A program made the position numbers and the translations under genes. The notes under the pieces were generated by a model. It made no database searches and was not told where the DNA came from. It saw nothing but the letters and a program-made list of their open reading frames with translations. From Luscinia megarhynchos (taxonomy: Eukaryota > Chordata > Aves > Passeriformes > Turdidae), in the NCBI GenBank assembly GCA_034336665.1, contig JAPFBE010000003.1, positions 58,323,352-58,387,351 on the forward strand: a stretch of 64,000 nt of DNA. Reading direction: 5' to 3'. Shown here one piece after another: positions 48,427 to 59,721 of this stretch (within the stretch, counting starts at the first letter, position 1; every line of letters begins with the position of its first letter).

Positions 48427-48552
48427 TTGTGGCTCAAGTTCTCCACGTCGTTTATAAATGGCTTTTTCTCCTGTCAGCCCATCAATGATTTTGGCATCAT
48501 CCAACTCTCCAACAGCTTGGTGTCTCAGCCATTGTCTTTCTTTACCCTTGGC
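48427..48552 (-). CDS. VWA8: VWA8 coding exon, linker before VWA domain
   Basis: This 42-codon exon reads AKGKERQWLRHQAVGELDDA, then KIIDGLTGEKAIYKRRGELE and PQ. It starts after ctgttgtag and ends at CAA|gtaagt. The sequence is basic and helical and is highly similar to mammalian VWA8. Confidence 0.97.
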
Positions 48553-51500
48553 CTACAACAGAAAAGAAATCTTAGTCAGTGATATGAGTGTGTTAGACAA
48601 TTTAAAACCTACTGCACATGGCATACGCATCAATTTCTTTGTAATGATGTGATAGTTTTGGCGTAAGTCAAAGAAATCCAAACACATGTTCACAGCTGTC
48701 CTGGTCTTCTCCTCTGAAAGAAAAATCAACGCTGACAAAGAAAATGTTCCCTCTGTAACTTGGTCTAGTTTCATTTATGGGAGTTTAACTGTGAACTGCA
48801 GAAATGTTAACCCTTCTTCTTGCAAATACACTGAAAATGTGTGTGCAAGCCTTTTCAGATGCACATGCAACTGAAGGGACACACATAACTGACCATTCAT
48901 TTGGTGTTTTCAGCCACACAGAACAAAAAAAATCATTGGGTGACTTTAAGGGTAAAACTAAAGAGTATCCACTTTAGGCAATGGTAAATGGCTGCTTTTC
49001 AAACAATATTAACAGTATAAACTAACTATGTATTTTAAAAACCTACTTTTAAAATCGGGATACTCAAGAGACAGTCCAACAAACACTTCTTCTGTTTTAG
49101 TTAAAAGGACATTGGTTATCTACAGCCTGACTTGATGAAAATACATTACAATTCTAATGAACTCAAATATTCATGGAACTCCTGTACACAGAGCATGCAG
49201 TTAGGACTCAAGTATTATAATATTATAAGCAACATATTTAAGCATGTTTCCAAAGGATAGCTTCATCAAACATAAGGTAGGATATGTTAATCATACATAA
49301 GACATACTAAAGACAGCAAAGTCTGTATATATGGGGTTTATGGTTTATTTAATTTGTTTAAATCTTCACTTTAAAATTGCTCATCACAGTAGTAAGCACA
49401 ACAAGGAAAGAAAATTTAAATTCATATACATATAATCCTTTTGCCCTCTCAGCAATTGCTGGTCAGCAACTGAAGGAAAATCTAAATATCCAACAGGACA
49501 CAGACTGCCTTAAACATTGACTTTCAGGAATGAAAATCAACTCCTCTCTGATGAGCAGGAAGTCTTACATTACAAATCCTCAGTAAAGTGCAGGCCTGGG
49601 ATTTGAAAGGATGAATCTTTATAGTTTTGTGTAGTCTGAACAGGCAGGTAATGACTTCAGGTTCAGAGAATCTTTGATTTTGCTTTGGACTAAATGTATG
49701 AGTTTTTGTTTCAGTGGAAACAAATCTGGACTTTAGACTATTGCCTATAATTACTCAAAATTAATGGACTACTTGCCCATGAAAATAAGTGGGCAGAAAG
49801 AGTACAAAGCCACAGAAAAATGTTTAGATTAACAAAATCAAAAGCCTTAGAGATGCTTCCTGATGGGAATCAAAACCAATGTTTCCCAGAAAACATGGCA
49901 ACCTCAGCCTTTTAGCAAATCTCAAAAGGGAAGAAAATGGCTTTTAACTATGGATGTAGCTAAAACCAGTTTAATATCTTTGGAAGTTTATTCAACAAAA
50001 GCCAGAATTTGTGCTGAAATTTTATTGGAGGAACATGGAGTTGACATCTTATCTTAAAATAGGAAAGAATCCTGACAAAATCTGATCTTACCTATTTCCA
50101 AAATAATGCTAAAATCAGGCTACTTAGTGTCTGCCTCTTCCATGCAGAATTACTAAGAATTTGTTTCCTATTATGAATGCTGAAGAAAATAATCCTCTTA
50201 AGCAAGGGTGTTATACAATGCACACATTTTGCATATTACAGAGAAACTTCAAATCCTTTTTAATATGCAATTTTCATATATTTAAAACCAACTTAAGTTT
50301 AAAAGCATTTACACTTTTAAGAGAAAACCATAACTAATCTATATACACACCTTGGTTTTATATTTGACTAGAAAAGACATACAACATATTACAATTTCAA
50401 TACACTGCAACCATACTGATGGAAAATATGGTGCTGCTTTTGAAATTAGAAAAATGTGCTAGATACTGTATCTTATCAATACGGTAGTGGCTGATCACAG
50501 TGCACCACTACAGTAATTCTTTTCACTGGAAGATGTGTCATAGGCATATTTACAAAAAAAAATTAAAAATACAGCTGCTATGTCTGCAAATGTCAGAAAA
50601 GGTTGTGTATGCGAAGTTATCACATCTAAATATGTAGCTCGTAATGGTAGAGGATGTATTAAACACTGCCAGTTGTGGTCTGCATTTGTTTCTGGGAAAA
50701 CATGACACAAATGTTCCCTTAGCTGCTGAAATCATGAAACTGCTACTGACAGGGCACAGGGTTTTTCAAATTGCCAGCTCTCCAAGCCCTGCTTATTATA
50801 GGACTGGTACTATTTTATTCTTGCTGCTATGACCAGAACATTCCTACATGGTCTGAATCAGACAGTGCCCAGCAGGCTCAGTAACTCAGGCTCAGGTTTG
50901 CCCAGTTTAAATGTAAGGGCCTAAATGATACTCAGGAGCTACGGGGACAGTTGCCTCTAGTTCCCTCTGCAATAGTCAATAACAAGTGAAGTACTTTCTG
51001 GAAAACAAGTCACCTAACATTAAAGAAGGTCTTTCTGAGTGACTGACTGATCATAACCTTTTGAATTTGGAGTTCAGACAGACAAGCTTCAGGGGAGAGA
51101 AGAAAGAGCCCATCAGTGACAGGATTTCCTGGACTTCTGGCTTTGCTATTTCTACAGAAGATAAACATAAACTCATTATGTTTTGATAACGTTGTTCAAA
51201 GAGCTGACAGACATCAGTGAGTTATAAAAAAGCAAAATGAACAATGAAATTAGAATCTCAGACTATGTTTATGTATCACTTTCAAGATCTGCCTATTCCA
51301 AAAATCTCTTTCTGCTGCTACTAACATTTGGCAAGCCACAGACAACTGGACTTGAATCTCAGTCTCTTGATTCTAAGGAGGTAAAATTTAATCAAATAAA
51401 TATATTTTAAACAAGCACACAAAAATAACAATAAAAAGGGCATATATGGAAGAGAAAATCCAGGTTAAATAAACATGGGCAACATATTTTGATTATGTGA

Positions 51501-53507
51501 ACACAATTTGAAACAAAGCAAACTCAAACAATTTTAAAAAGCCAAACACTCTCTACTGAGAAGGTAATTTGTTAAATACACATAGACATCTGATTTGCAA
51601 ATTTTACTGCAATGACTTCGCCATTGGTTTCTTATTTGAGACATGAGGAATGACTGACAGAAAGATAACAGAAAGAAAACTGTTCTAGTTGAGAACTCAG
51701 TGGTGTACTCAGGACTATACAGAAAATAACAGGAGACAGATGCACAGCTCTTCATGAGGGCTGGATGCATTACCATGCTGAAGAATTCTAACAATCTTTT
51801 TTCCTCTCTCAAAAATATCATATGAAATGCGTTTGTACTGAGCTTCCTTATGAACAAAAGACATTTTGCAACTGACACATTATCATTTATCTCCTGTTAC
51901 CATTTATTCATTTTCCTAGACCACCTTCTTATAAAATCCCTACCAAAATCTTTATAAAAATTTATAATGCAAAACATTTTCTTTCACTATTGCTCTTATT
52001 CTATGCCTAGATTTTTCAAATTCAGTAATTTGTTTTTTTCATCATAAATTACATTTCTTAACTTTGTGGTTAGCTGTGACAGGTTTTGGCAGGAAGTTAA
52101 CGAAGTCTCATAAAATACTATGCCTTATAAGACTCTGCCTTGACATTAAAATGACCTTTTCTTAAAAAGCAAGAGGATATGTCTCCTTATATTAAAATAT
52201 ATTATTTTTTATTATGATTAACACGATACCTGAACATAAGAATTTTGGCTCCAAGGGACAGACAAGGCAGACTCAAAAAAATACTTCAAACTGAAGTTTC
52301 ACTTATTGATTTCATGCTAGAAACATGGCAAAACCCCCATCTAGATATAAATGTTATAGAAAAAACTGAGATACATATCCAATTTTTTTCAACAGAGAGC
52401 TGTCTCTGTAAGCTGAAAGTCTGTGACCAGAACTGAGACACATATTAAGTGCATGAATCACCTAAACATACTCAACTTTAATGTTCAGTACAGGAGGAAT
52501 TCTCTCAATTGGAACATTCATAATAAAACTGGCTAATGGTTCTCTGTGTATATATGTGATTACAGTAATGCTGTTGTAGCTACAAAGGTTTAAAGATACA
52601 AATAAGGCAAAATAATATTACCCTTCTTAATTGCAATACCAGGGGACTGGATTTCTTTGTCTAGAAGGAGGCTGTTTATCACACAGAGTGATTTCTTTCT
52701 GTAGTTCAATTTTATTGCTTAAGACACTGCACAGTGACTAATAAACTAAGGTGTATATATACACTAGTGGTTAGTAGCCCTCAACAAAAATATTTAAAAT
52801 CAAATATGATATGGCATAAATCAGTTTTATAAGGTGTAAATCACTTTTCCTTTTATTTTCATTGAAGATTAGCAGATGCCTCCTAGAAACAATGCACTTA
52901 CAATTTTATTTACCTTGCATATAAACACTAGCATTAAAAAAACCCAGAACAATCACCACACCAGTTACCAAAAGAAAGGCAAATTGGTGGTTTTAGTGAG
53001 TTTCCACTTTGGAGATTTGGGGTATACCTATTTCTATTAGCAAGAGTTAAAACAAACCTGAGAAAAATCAATGCTTTCGGCTGCATATGCAGTGTAGCAA
53101 CCTACCGGGAGTGGATGCCTCTTCTATCATCTATAGCATTTGCACTTCACAGATAAAAAATACTCTTTTGGATTGAGGTAAAGACTGGGCTCTACACAGC
53201 TTCACAAATTCTTTTCATAATGTGTAGTAGTATTTTCTGTCACAAAACTATGCTCCTGAGTAAGTAATCTCTGGAAGGTGTGGAATGGGAATACTGTAAC
53301 TTGTAGAGATGAGCACTGGAATCCAGTTGTAGGTTGCCTTTTAAAACAGTTACGTGAAACTGGTTCTTCCTAATTGATTTTAACCTAAACCTGTTTTTAG
53401 CCTTCAAAGATAGGACCAGCAGATGTTAACAGGATATTAGCAGGATAGTATTTGGGGCCTAATGTAATGACCTCCCTGTGTTTCTTTATCAGAGAATCTA
53501 AGATTAC
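48553..53507 (-). other. VWA8: VWA8 intron (about 5 kb)
   Basis: A strongly AT-rich intron. No coding sequence or datable repeat was recognised. Open frames here are short and random-looking. Confidence 0.85.
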
Positions 53508-53616
53508 CTGCAGATTGTCCAAGATGATGCGGAGTGACTGAACTTGACGCCGGACTGCTCCAGAGAACCTTTCGTAAGTTGATGCATCATATTCACTCAT
53601 CTGAATCTCTTTCAGC
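53508..53616 (-). CDS. VWA8: VWA8 coding exon, helical linker
   Basis: This 109-base exon starts with the last base of an arginine codon and reads LKEIQMSEYDASTYERFSGA, then VRRQVQSLRIILDNLQ. The acceptor is ctttag and the donor CTGCAG|gtaatc. Reading on past the donor gives a non-homologous tail (to 53397), which confirms the splice point. Confidence 0.97.
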
Positions 53617-56288
53617 CTAAAGGAAAGAACAAGGAGCTAAGAATAGTTCAAGAAACAAGCATATCTTCCACTTACTTCTGTAAACTAAAAGTTTATTTAC
53701 TTGATAACAGGGAAATTTAGACTGGCACAAGTACACAGAAAAGACGAATCAGAGAAGTGGCAGCTGCTCCTGTGAATTTTTGATAAGGCAGATGTTCACC
53801 AATGTCTACAGGGACTGTATCACATTAAAACTTATTAAAGTTATTCATCTATGACTCTCCTAATCTGCTTTAAAGTTTGCAAAGTAAATCAGAGGTTCTG
53901 AAAAATGTGATTGAATTTGAAAGGTTTTGTTGGCTCAGGTGTTGCTATCTGTACATAAAAGGATCACAAGTGTCTATTCATTACTTCACAGTCAGAGTAT
54001 TTTAAACATATCCTGATTCATGCTTCAACACAAAGGTTAAGTAAAGACACACTATAAAATCTGTTCTTAAATACCTATAAATAGTAACTGTCTCAAATAC
54101 TTATCTTCATGCTTCATTAAATGAAGAAACCTTGAAACAATGAAATTTTAAATGAACATTAACAAAAATGTGCTCTCCCATAGAAAATGTCATGTACCAT
54201 CCTGTCCAGAGGCATGTAACAGAGAGCACACCTGCACCATGAAAACAGATACAAGCTTTCTTTATAAGCAAAGATGTGTCTATTTCAAGTTCTGTATCAC
54301 CTTTTAAACAACACAGTTCAGCAGAACAGGCGAAATTCACCACTGGAATGTAATTACAGAGGTCCAACAGTGAACAATGTGCAAGAGGACAGGGAGATAT
54401 GCTGGGAGTGCTCACTGTTCACTACTTACCATGACCCAACAACACACAGAGAGGCAGCAGTTGGGTACCTGCCCACCCCACCCCCAGCATGTGGCTGGGT
54501 TCAGTCCTGACCTAAAGCATATTGGCTGATTTGTGCCCAGCCCATTTCAAACAAGCACTTTGTAACAGCATTTTAAAAAATACTGTGTTTTTAACTGAAC
54601 TATAAATGGATGGTAAAGTAGGTATAGGCTAATGTTATTTCTAATGGCAAATTTTTATAACACTATCCCAAATTATTTGGCTGGATCATAAAGTATACCT
54701 GAGAACTACTGTTTAGACTAGCCCTTTGAAGATAATATTAAAATCAAACATCAAATCTTTGTTGTCTCTATCATGATGTCTTTTTCTATTTAAAGTTTTA
54801 CATACACATAGTCATTATAGCCACGTTTTATTCATTACAGGTAGGAAAAAGTAACTTTCAGTGCTGCACATTTAATTTCATGAATCCTGCCAACAGAGTT
54901 CAGTATCTTCAGATCTATAAGAGAAACTTTTTGTTTCAAACAAAAAGAACCTCACATGCCATTTTACCTTTGTTGCTACTCTGTATCAATCCAAAGTGAA
55001 AGTAGCTCAGAAAAAAAACCCATGAAAAATACTGCATCTATTCCAGAGTAGACATTTATTTTGTTTTTGTCAAATAGGGCAATTTAGAATGTTTACTACT
55101 AGAAATACTATCTAGCCAGGAAAGCATCAATAACTTTAATATGAAATTTCTCCTTTCCAGATAATCCTGTGTAAACAAAGCAGTGAAATCTGCAGTTTCC
55201 TTTTTTTTTGTCAGCCTGAGAAATCCAATCTCCCTACCTCTTATCTGTTAGTTCCCACAACTATACAAGTGCTACAGAATAATGATCCAAATCAAATGTG
55301 GTTTCCATAATAGGCTACATTTGCAGCTGGCACATGCCAGCCCATTTGGGTTTTGCCACCTCATGTAGAGATACCCAGATTTTACAGGGCATAGCTGCAC
55401 TGTTCCCACAGCATGTAACAGTAGCCAAGAATGTCCCATTTCCTCTATTTTAGTAAATCACTACACAGGCAGTAAAAACTCATCAAAACATGCCAGGTGT
55501 GTATATGTACAGTATCCAAGACCATACATATCCATTGTTTCTATTATGAAGCAGCTCAGAAGCAATTTTGAAGAGGGGGAATGCTTTCTAAAATACAAAA
55601 TATCAGATATTGACTTAAGAGTACAGTTGCTGGAAGAAATCAGAATCTCTGCACATTCTGGGAAAAAGTTGATCCGTAATCACACATTATTACACTCATG
55701 CTGGGAAGACCTGCTGTTCATATTAATTAACTGCTGAAGCTTAATAGTTCAAATTACAGAATCACAGAATATTCTGAGGTGGAAGGGACCCACAAGCATC
55801 ATCAAGTCCAACTCTTAAGTGAATGGCTCACACAGGGATCAAACCCACAATATTATTAGCATCATGGTCTAACCATCTGGCTACAGATCATTCAAACAGA
55901 AGTGATTTGTTTGCAGTGGTCCATTTCAAAAAACACTTGCTAAGTGATGAATTCCTAACAACATACAATCTGGATTCATCGTAATTCAAGGAAATTTTCA
56001 TATAATCTATTTCTTTTGAAAAGAGAAATATTTACCTCGATCTCCTTCTCCATCTAGCTATGTTTTATTCTACCAAATAACACACTCATTTTAAGATTGT
56101 GGCTTAATTCAATAAAACATTCCACATGTCTTGTTGAGAATAGCTAAACATGTGCTGGTAATCTCTGTTAAGTGATAATGAACAGGGTAAGGAAGCTGAT
56201 AAATGCACTTAAGAAAGAAAATTCTTTTCAGCGATCTTTTCCAAATTCTTCTGGAAAATGGAAAAGAAAAGAAAGACTTAGACATTAC
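53617..56288 (-). other. VWA8: VWA8 intron
   Basis: An AT-rich intron carrying the tRNA-derived SINE at 55757-55887. No other element was recognised. Confidence 0.85.
55757..55887 (-). mobile_element. tRNA-Ile-derived SINE with CR1-like tail (TguSINE1-like)
   Basis: Read on the minus strand, the first half is a degraded tRNA-Ile(AAU). There is an A-box-like TAGCCAGATGG (55883-55873), an anticodon-loop region TGCTAATAATATT, and a B-box-like GGGTTTGATCCC (55846-55835). The second half, GTTGGACTTGATGATGCTTG then GTGGGTCCCTTCCACCTCAG, ending ATTCTGTGATTCTG, is the 3' tail of a CR1 LINE. A tRNA-Ile head fused to a CR1 tail is the architecture I associate with TguSINE1 of passerine birds. The copy is about 130 bases, nearly full length and moderately diverged. 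It is not a functional tRNA gene. Confidence 0.85.
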
Positions 56289-56445
56289 CTCTGTTTAAAG
56301 GCCTTTTCACCCATCTCTCGAGCAGCTCTCTTAACTTCCTCAGGAACAGCATCCTTTTCAGCTTGAGATACCTGGTATACCCTGTGGCCAGCATCCAGTC
56401 GATACGGCCCACCTTTGCCACCTAACCCAGCAGTGTCTCTCCCAC
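56289..56445 (-). CDS. VWA8: VWA8 coding exon, glycine-rich linker
   Basis: This 157-base exon completes a glycine codon split and reads GRDTAGLGGKGGPYRLDAGH, then RVYQVSQAEKDAVPEEVKRA and AREMGEKAFKQ with a split arginine. The splice borders are ..atag and AG|gtaatg. The RLDAGHRVYQVSQAEKDAVP segment is a hallmark of VWA8. Confidence 0.97.
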
Positions 56446-57191
56446 CTATGATGGTTGAGATAAAAAAACATTAGGAACATCATTTGATAAAAAAATAAGA
56501 ACACATTTTCTTTAAAGCTTCCATTGTCATCTACAGGTTCCAAAAATGTTGCTAACAATACCCAGCTGAAATATTTATTGCCAAATGTTTCCAAAACCAA
56601 ACAGCTATCATGACAAAGAACTCCCATGGAATACTTGTTTATAGTTCCTTGAGATAAGATTCATAATGGTTTCTATGCTGTACAAAGGGGACCATAGAAC
56701 ATATAAATGTTGTGCATCTCCTCAAAGCTCCTGGTCTCAGACTCTGCCTTCTTCCTAGAATTTTTTGGTTTACATTGCTTCCAAATCACTTTATTTAGTG
56801 ATCACTATCATGACCTATTGGAATTGGGAGGTACTTTGCTTGTTCTGTGTACTTCTTGCCTACACTACCTGAATTTTTGCAGCTACAGGGACATCTAAGA
56901 GAATGGCAATTGAATCAGCCTAGTTTTTGTGGCTGCAAGTTTTTTGTTCTCTGTATAACCAGTAAAAAGAAACAATAAAAATATAATTGAACAAGAGGTC
57001 TGCTACATACAGTTTAAGTTAGACATTGCAAATACTTCTTTTCTTTTACTGGCAATAAAGCAACCCCCTATTGGGCAAAATAGCTCTAGGCAGAGGACAA
57101 CTTTTTATAAAACCATTTTTGACTAGCACAGCATCTCCCTTAGATATCTGTCAATGATGCATTAAAAAAATTACAAAAAACAATGACAAAC
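56446..57191 (-). other. VWA8: VWA8 intron
   Basis: A short AT-rich intron with no recognised element. Confidence 0.85.
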
Positions 57192-57300
57192 CTGTTCCAC
57201 CAGCCCACACATTTCCACCAACATGTGGCGTGTTGAATGGATCCACTTTTCCATGTTTGGGGGAGCTGACATCCAAACCACTTTCCCTCTCAATAGTTAT
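57192..57300 (-). CDS. VWA8: VWA8 coding exon, first visible in the window
   Basis: This 109-base exon lies between ttttacag and CAG|gtttgt. It reads ITIERESGLDVSSPKHGKVD, then PFNTPHVGGNVWAGGT and the first base of a glycine codon. It matches the segment ahead of the glycine-rich linker in vertebrate VWA8. It is the most 5' exon of this gene found here. Confidence 0.95.
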
Positions 57301-59275
57301 CTGTAAAAGAGAGAAAGAGAGATGTAAATATCTCTTATAGCAAAAAAATCCACCCTAACAATCGAATAATAATAATATACTAGGTGTGCTGAGTAGCTGT
57401 AGGACCAGCATTAGTTCAATAAAAGCAACATTCCACCTCAGAATAGAGCAGGGTAAAACAGGACTCCTGAGTGGCACATTAGACCATACCCAAATTAAGA
57501 CTACTGCCACATCTGAACACCTCTGCATTCTGTTCATATCCACACTAGAAATTGATAACTGCCCAGTGTACTCAAAATCCCTCTGTAGACAGAATCACCT
57601 GCAGTTCAAACACTTTTCAGAGTATTGTCTATCCACAGCTCTGCACATCCATTTACACAGCTCATGTGCACCCAACCGCAGTCCCACAGTCCTACAGTTG
57701 ATGGGTAGATCCATGTTCCTTTCATGAACATGGACTAAAGAGATGAGATTGGTCAGCAAATGGCCAGTTCAAATGACAGGCTCACTCAATGCCCAAAAAT
57801 GCCAGGAGCACAGGTGTCCCATGCTGGGTTTTCTGGACCTGCCTGCTGACAGCACTTTAGCCGCTGATTCACGGCACAGCTGAACGCCCAACAGCTGCCA
57901 GGTGGTCAGGGATGAGTCACTTTGGGCTGGGGCTGGATTTCAGTGGTGACTGAAGGCAAAAATACCCCTTCCCGTTAGGAACTCTGAGTCAGGTAGTAAA
58001 TCAGTGAATCATGTGTGAACTGCCCCTTACTAAGCTTCTATAATTTAGTGCCACTTTATTTTTTTTTTTAATGAAACCCAATGACTGAGATTAGTGAAAA
58101 TCAATGTCTCTAACCACTTAAAATTAACTTTCTTCTTATCTACCATAATACATTTAATTCTCCAATGAATTTATGTGTCCCAATAACCATGATTTATTGC
58201 CTTCTCAGAAGTTCACTGGCATTATCAGGGTTTTCACTGTAGAGCAGCTTAATCCTTGAACTCCCTGTCTTGCAGACTCAACTTCAAGCTGACATGAATT
58301 CCACACATGTTTTTGAACTGAAAACATGTGCTCTAACAACACTGTCCTGGCAACTATTCAAAACATCATTTTCTTTCCCTTTACAGAATTTATATCAATT
58401 CAAAGAGGTACAATACATCCTCTGTGAACCATGTCATTAGTGTAAAATCAAGATCTAATCTGATAAATTACATCCATTTAACATTTGTATAGGGAGAAAC
58501 GTGTAACCACAACAGCCTGTTACCCTTAGGGTTATATACTTTTTTTGGTTTAAGAGATTTCCTCTAAAATGAACCCTTCTTTTTTTGCACAACTGGTAGA
58601 TTTAAAAATGATCAAAAACACTGGTTAACAAAAATTGCTGAATTTAGTTTAAGACAAAATTATAACCCCAAAATGATAGTTTCAGCCTCATGAAACAAAA
58701 CAAAATATTACTCTATAATGAGAAACATGAAATTAGACAAAATTTTTACACGTCCATGCTTATGTATTCCTTATAGAAAAATATTCCTTCTTCAAAAGAA
58801 AGCTTTAGGAAACAAACATAACTATAACCAGTGATGCAAATGTCGTATTCTATTTTTGTCAAGCTTTTCCACTGAAAAATTCCACTAAAAATTTCAAAAT
58901 ACAAGCATTGTTTAAATCTTCAGTGAAAAGGTCTGTTGACAAAAGAGCTTCAGTGCTCATATATCTTTCTCAAGTATAAGTTGTTTACAAATAGTGCTTC
59001 TAGTACACTAGACAAGTTTCTAGTATAAACTTATTTTTCAACAGTATTGATCTGATTAGATCTCATTAAAGCAGGTATTTGTAACTTTGAAATGGCATGT
59101 GGTTAATAGAAAATCTTCTATCTAATAATGATTTTTTTGCTTTCTCTTCTTAAAAGGACACCAAACATCCAACATTTAGTTTCTGTTAAAACTTTGAAAA
59201 AAATGGTTGAGAAAGAAGAAAGGAAACATGGGCTACAAACTATCAAGCTTAAGAACGTGAGTTCTTCACTATTTC

Positions 59276-59296
59276 TTTTTTTTTTTTTTTTTTTTT
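59276..59296. repeat. Poly(T) run of 21
   Basis: An uninterrupted T homopolymer in a VWA8 intron. On the gene's own strand it reads as poly(A). Confidence 0.9.
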
Positions 59297-59571
59297 GTAT
59301 AGCTAGTGGCTGAATGGATAAAAGAATTGCAAATTCAATGATACTGGAATGGAATACCACCAACAGATGTGCAAATATCATGCCAGTGAATTGCAGTAGT
59401 TTCATTTACTTTTAAATCTCATCTATGCAAACAAAAGGTAGTAGAATTTTGCTAACTCTGAATACTTTAACAACAAATTTTTATTAGCATTGGTTTGCTG
59501 GGGCAACTATTTTTCAAATTTACCATATACTCAGAAACTTCATTATATTATTACACCATAGAATCCTCTGA

Positions 59572-59599
59572 AGAGAATCTTCTGGAGAGAATCTTCTGG
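59572..59599. repeat. Perfect 14-bp tandem duplication
   Basis: The unit AGAGAATCTTCTGG occurs twice head to tail with no mismatch. Confidence 0.95.
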
Positions 59600-59687
59600 A
59601 TGGACTTCCCTTTTTTTTCTTTGAGGTCTTAGATAATTCTCTTAGTGACTTGTCAGACTTTTCTCCTTCCCATTCCTATATCTATGG

Positions 59688-59721
59688 AAGGTAATTTTAC
59701 AAGTTTCAAGGTAATTTTACA
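59688..59721. repeat. 14-bp direct repeat, 20-bp period
   Basis: AAGGTAATTTTACA occurs at 59688 and again at 59708, with a 6-base spacer. Probably a local duplication. It does not flank a recognisable insertion. Confidence 0.9.

Larger units (their letters stand above)
34818..57300 (-). other. VWA8: VWA8 gene, 3' part (eight exons, C-terminal 368 residues)
   Basis: VWA8 is a large mitochondrial protein (about 1,900 residues in human) with AAA+ ATPase domains and a C-terminal von Willebrand factor A domain. Its N-terminal ATPase part lies beyond the window's right edge. Eight exons were placed by GT-AG borders and continuous reading phase: 57192-57300, 56289-56445, 53508-53616, 48427-48552, 46431-46589, 38677-38775, 37264-37502 and 34818-34926, totalling 1,107 coding bases including the stop. 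The joined protein runs from a glycine-rich linker, through a charged helical segment, into the VWA domain. The metal-site residues are present: DVSGS in the 46.4-kb exon, the Thr of GDHTLEG and the Asp of VLSDAN in the 37.3-kb exon. No frameshift, stop or missing exon was found, so this part of the gene looks functional. It is convergent with RGCC. Confidence 0.95.

Noticed and set aside
48175..48504. 109-codon minus-strand ORF as a separate gene
   Set aside because: It is the VWA8 exon 48427-48552 read through its donor site into the intron. The tail is not homologous.
55835..55883. tRNA-Ile gene on the minus strand
   Set aside because: Both promoter boxes are degraded, the acceptor stem is not formed, and the sequence runs directly into a CR1-like tail. 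It is a SINE and not a tRNA gene.
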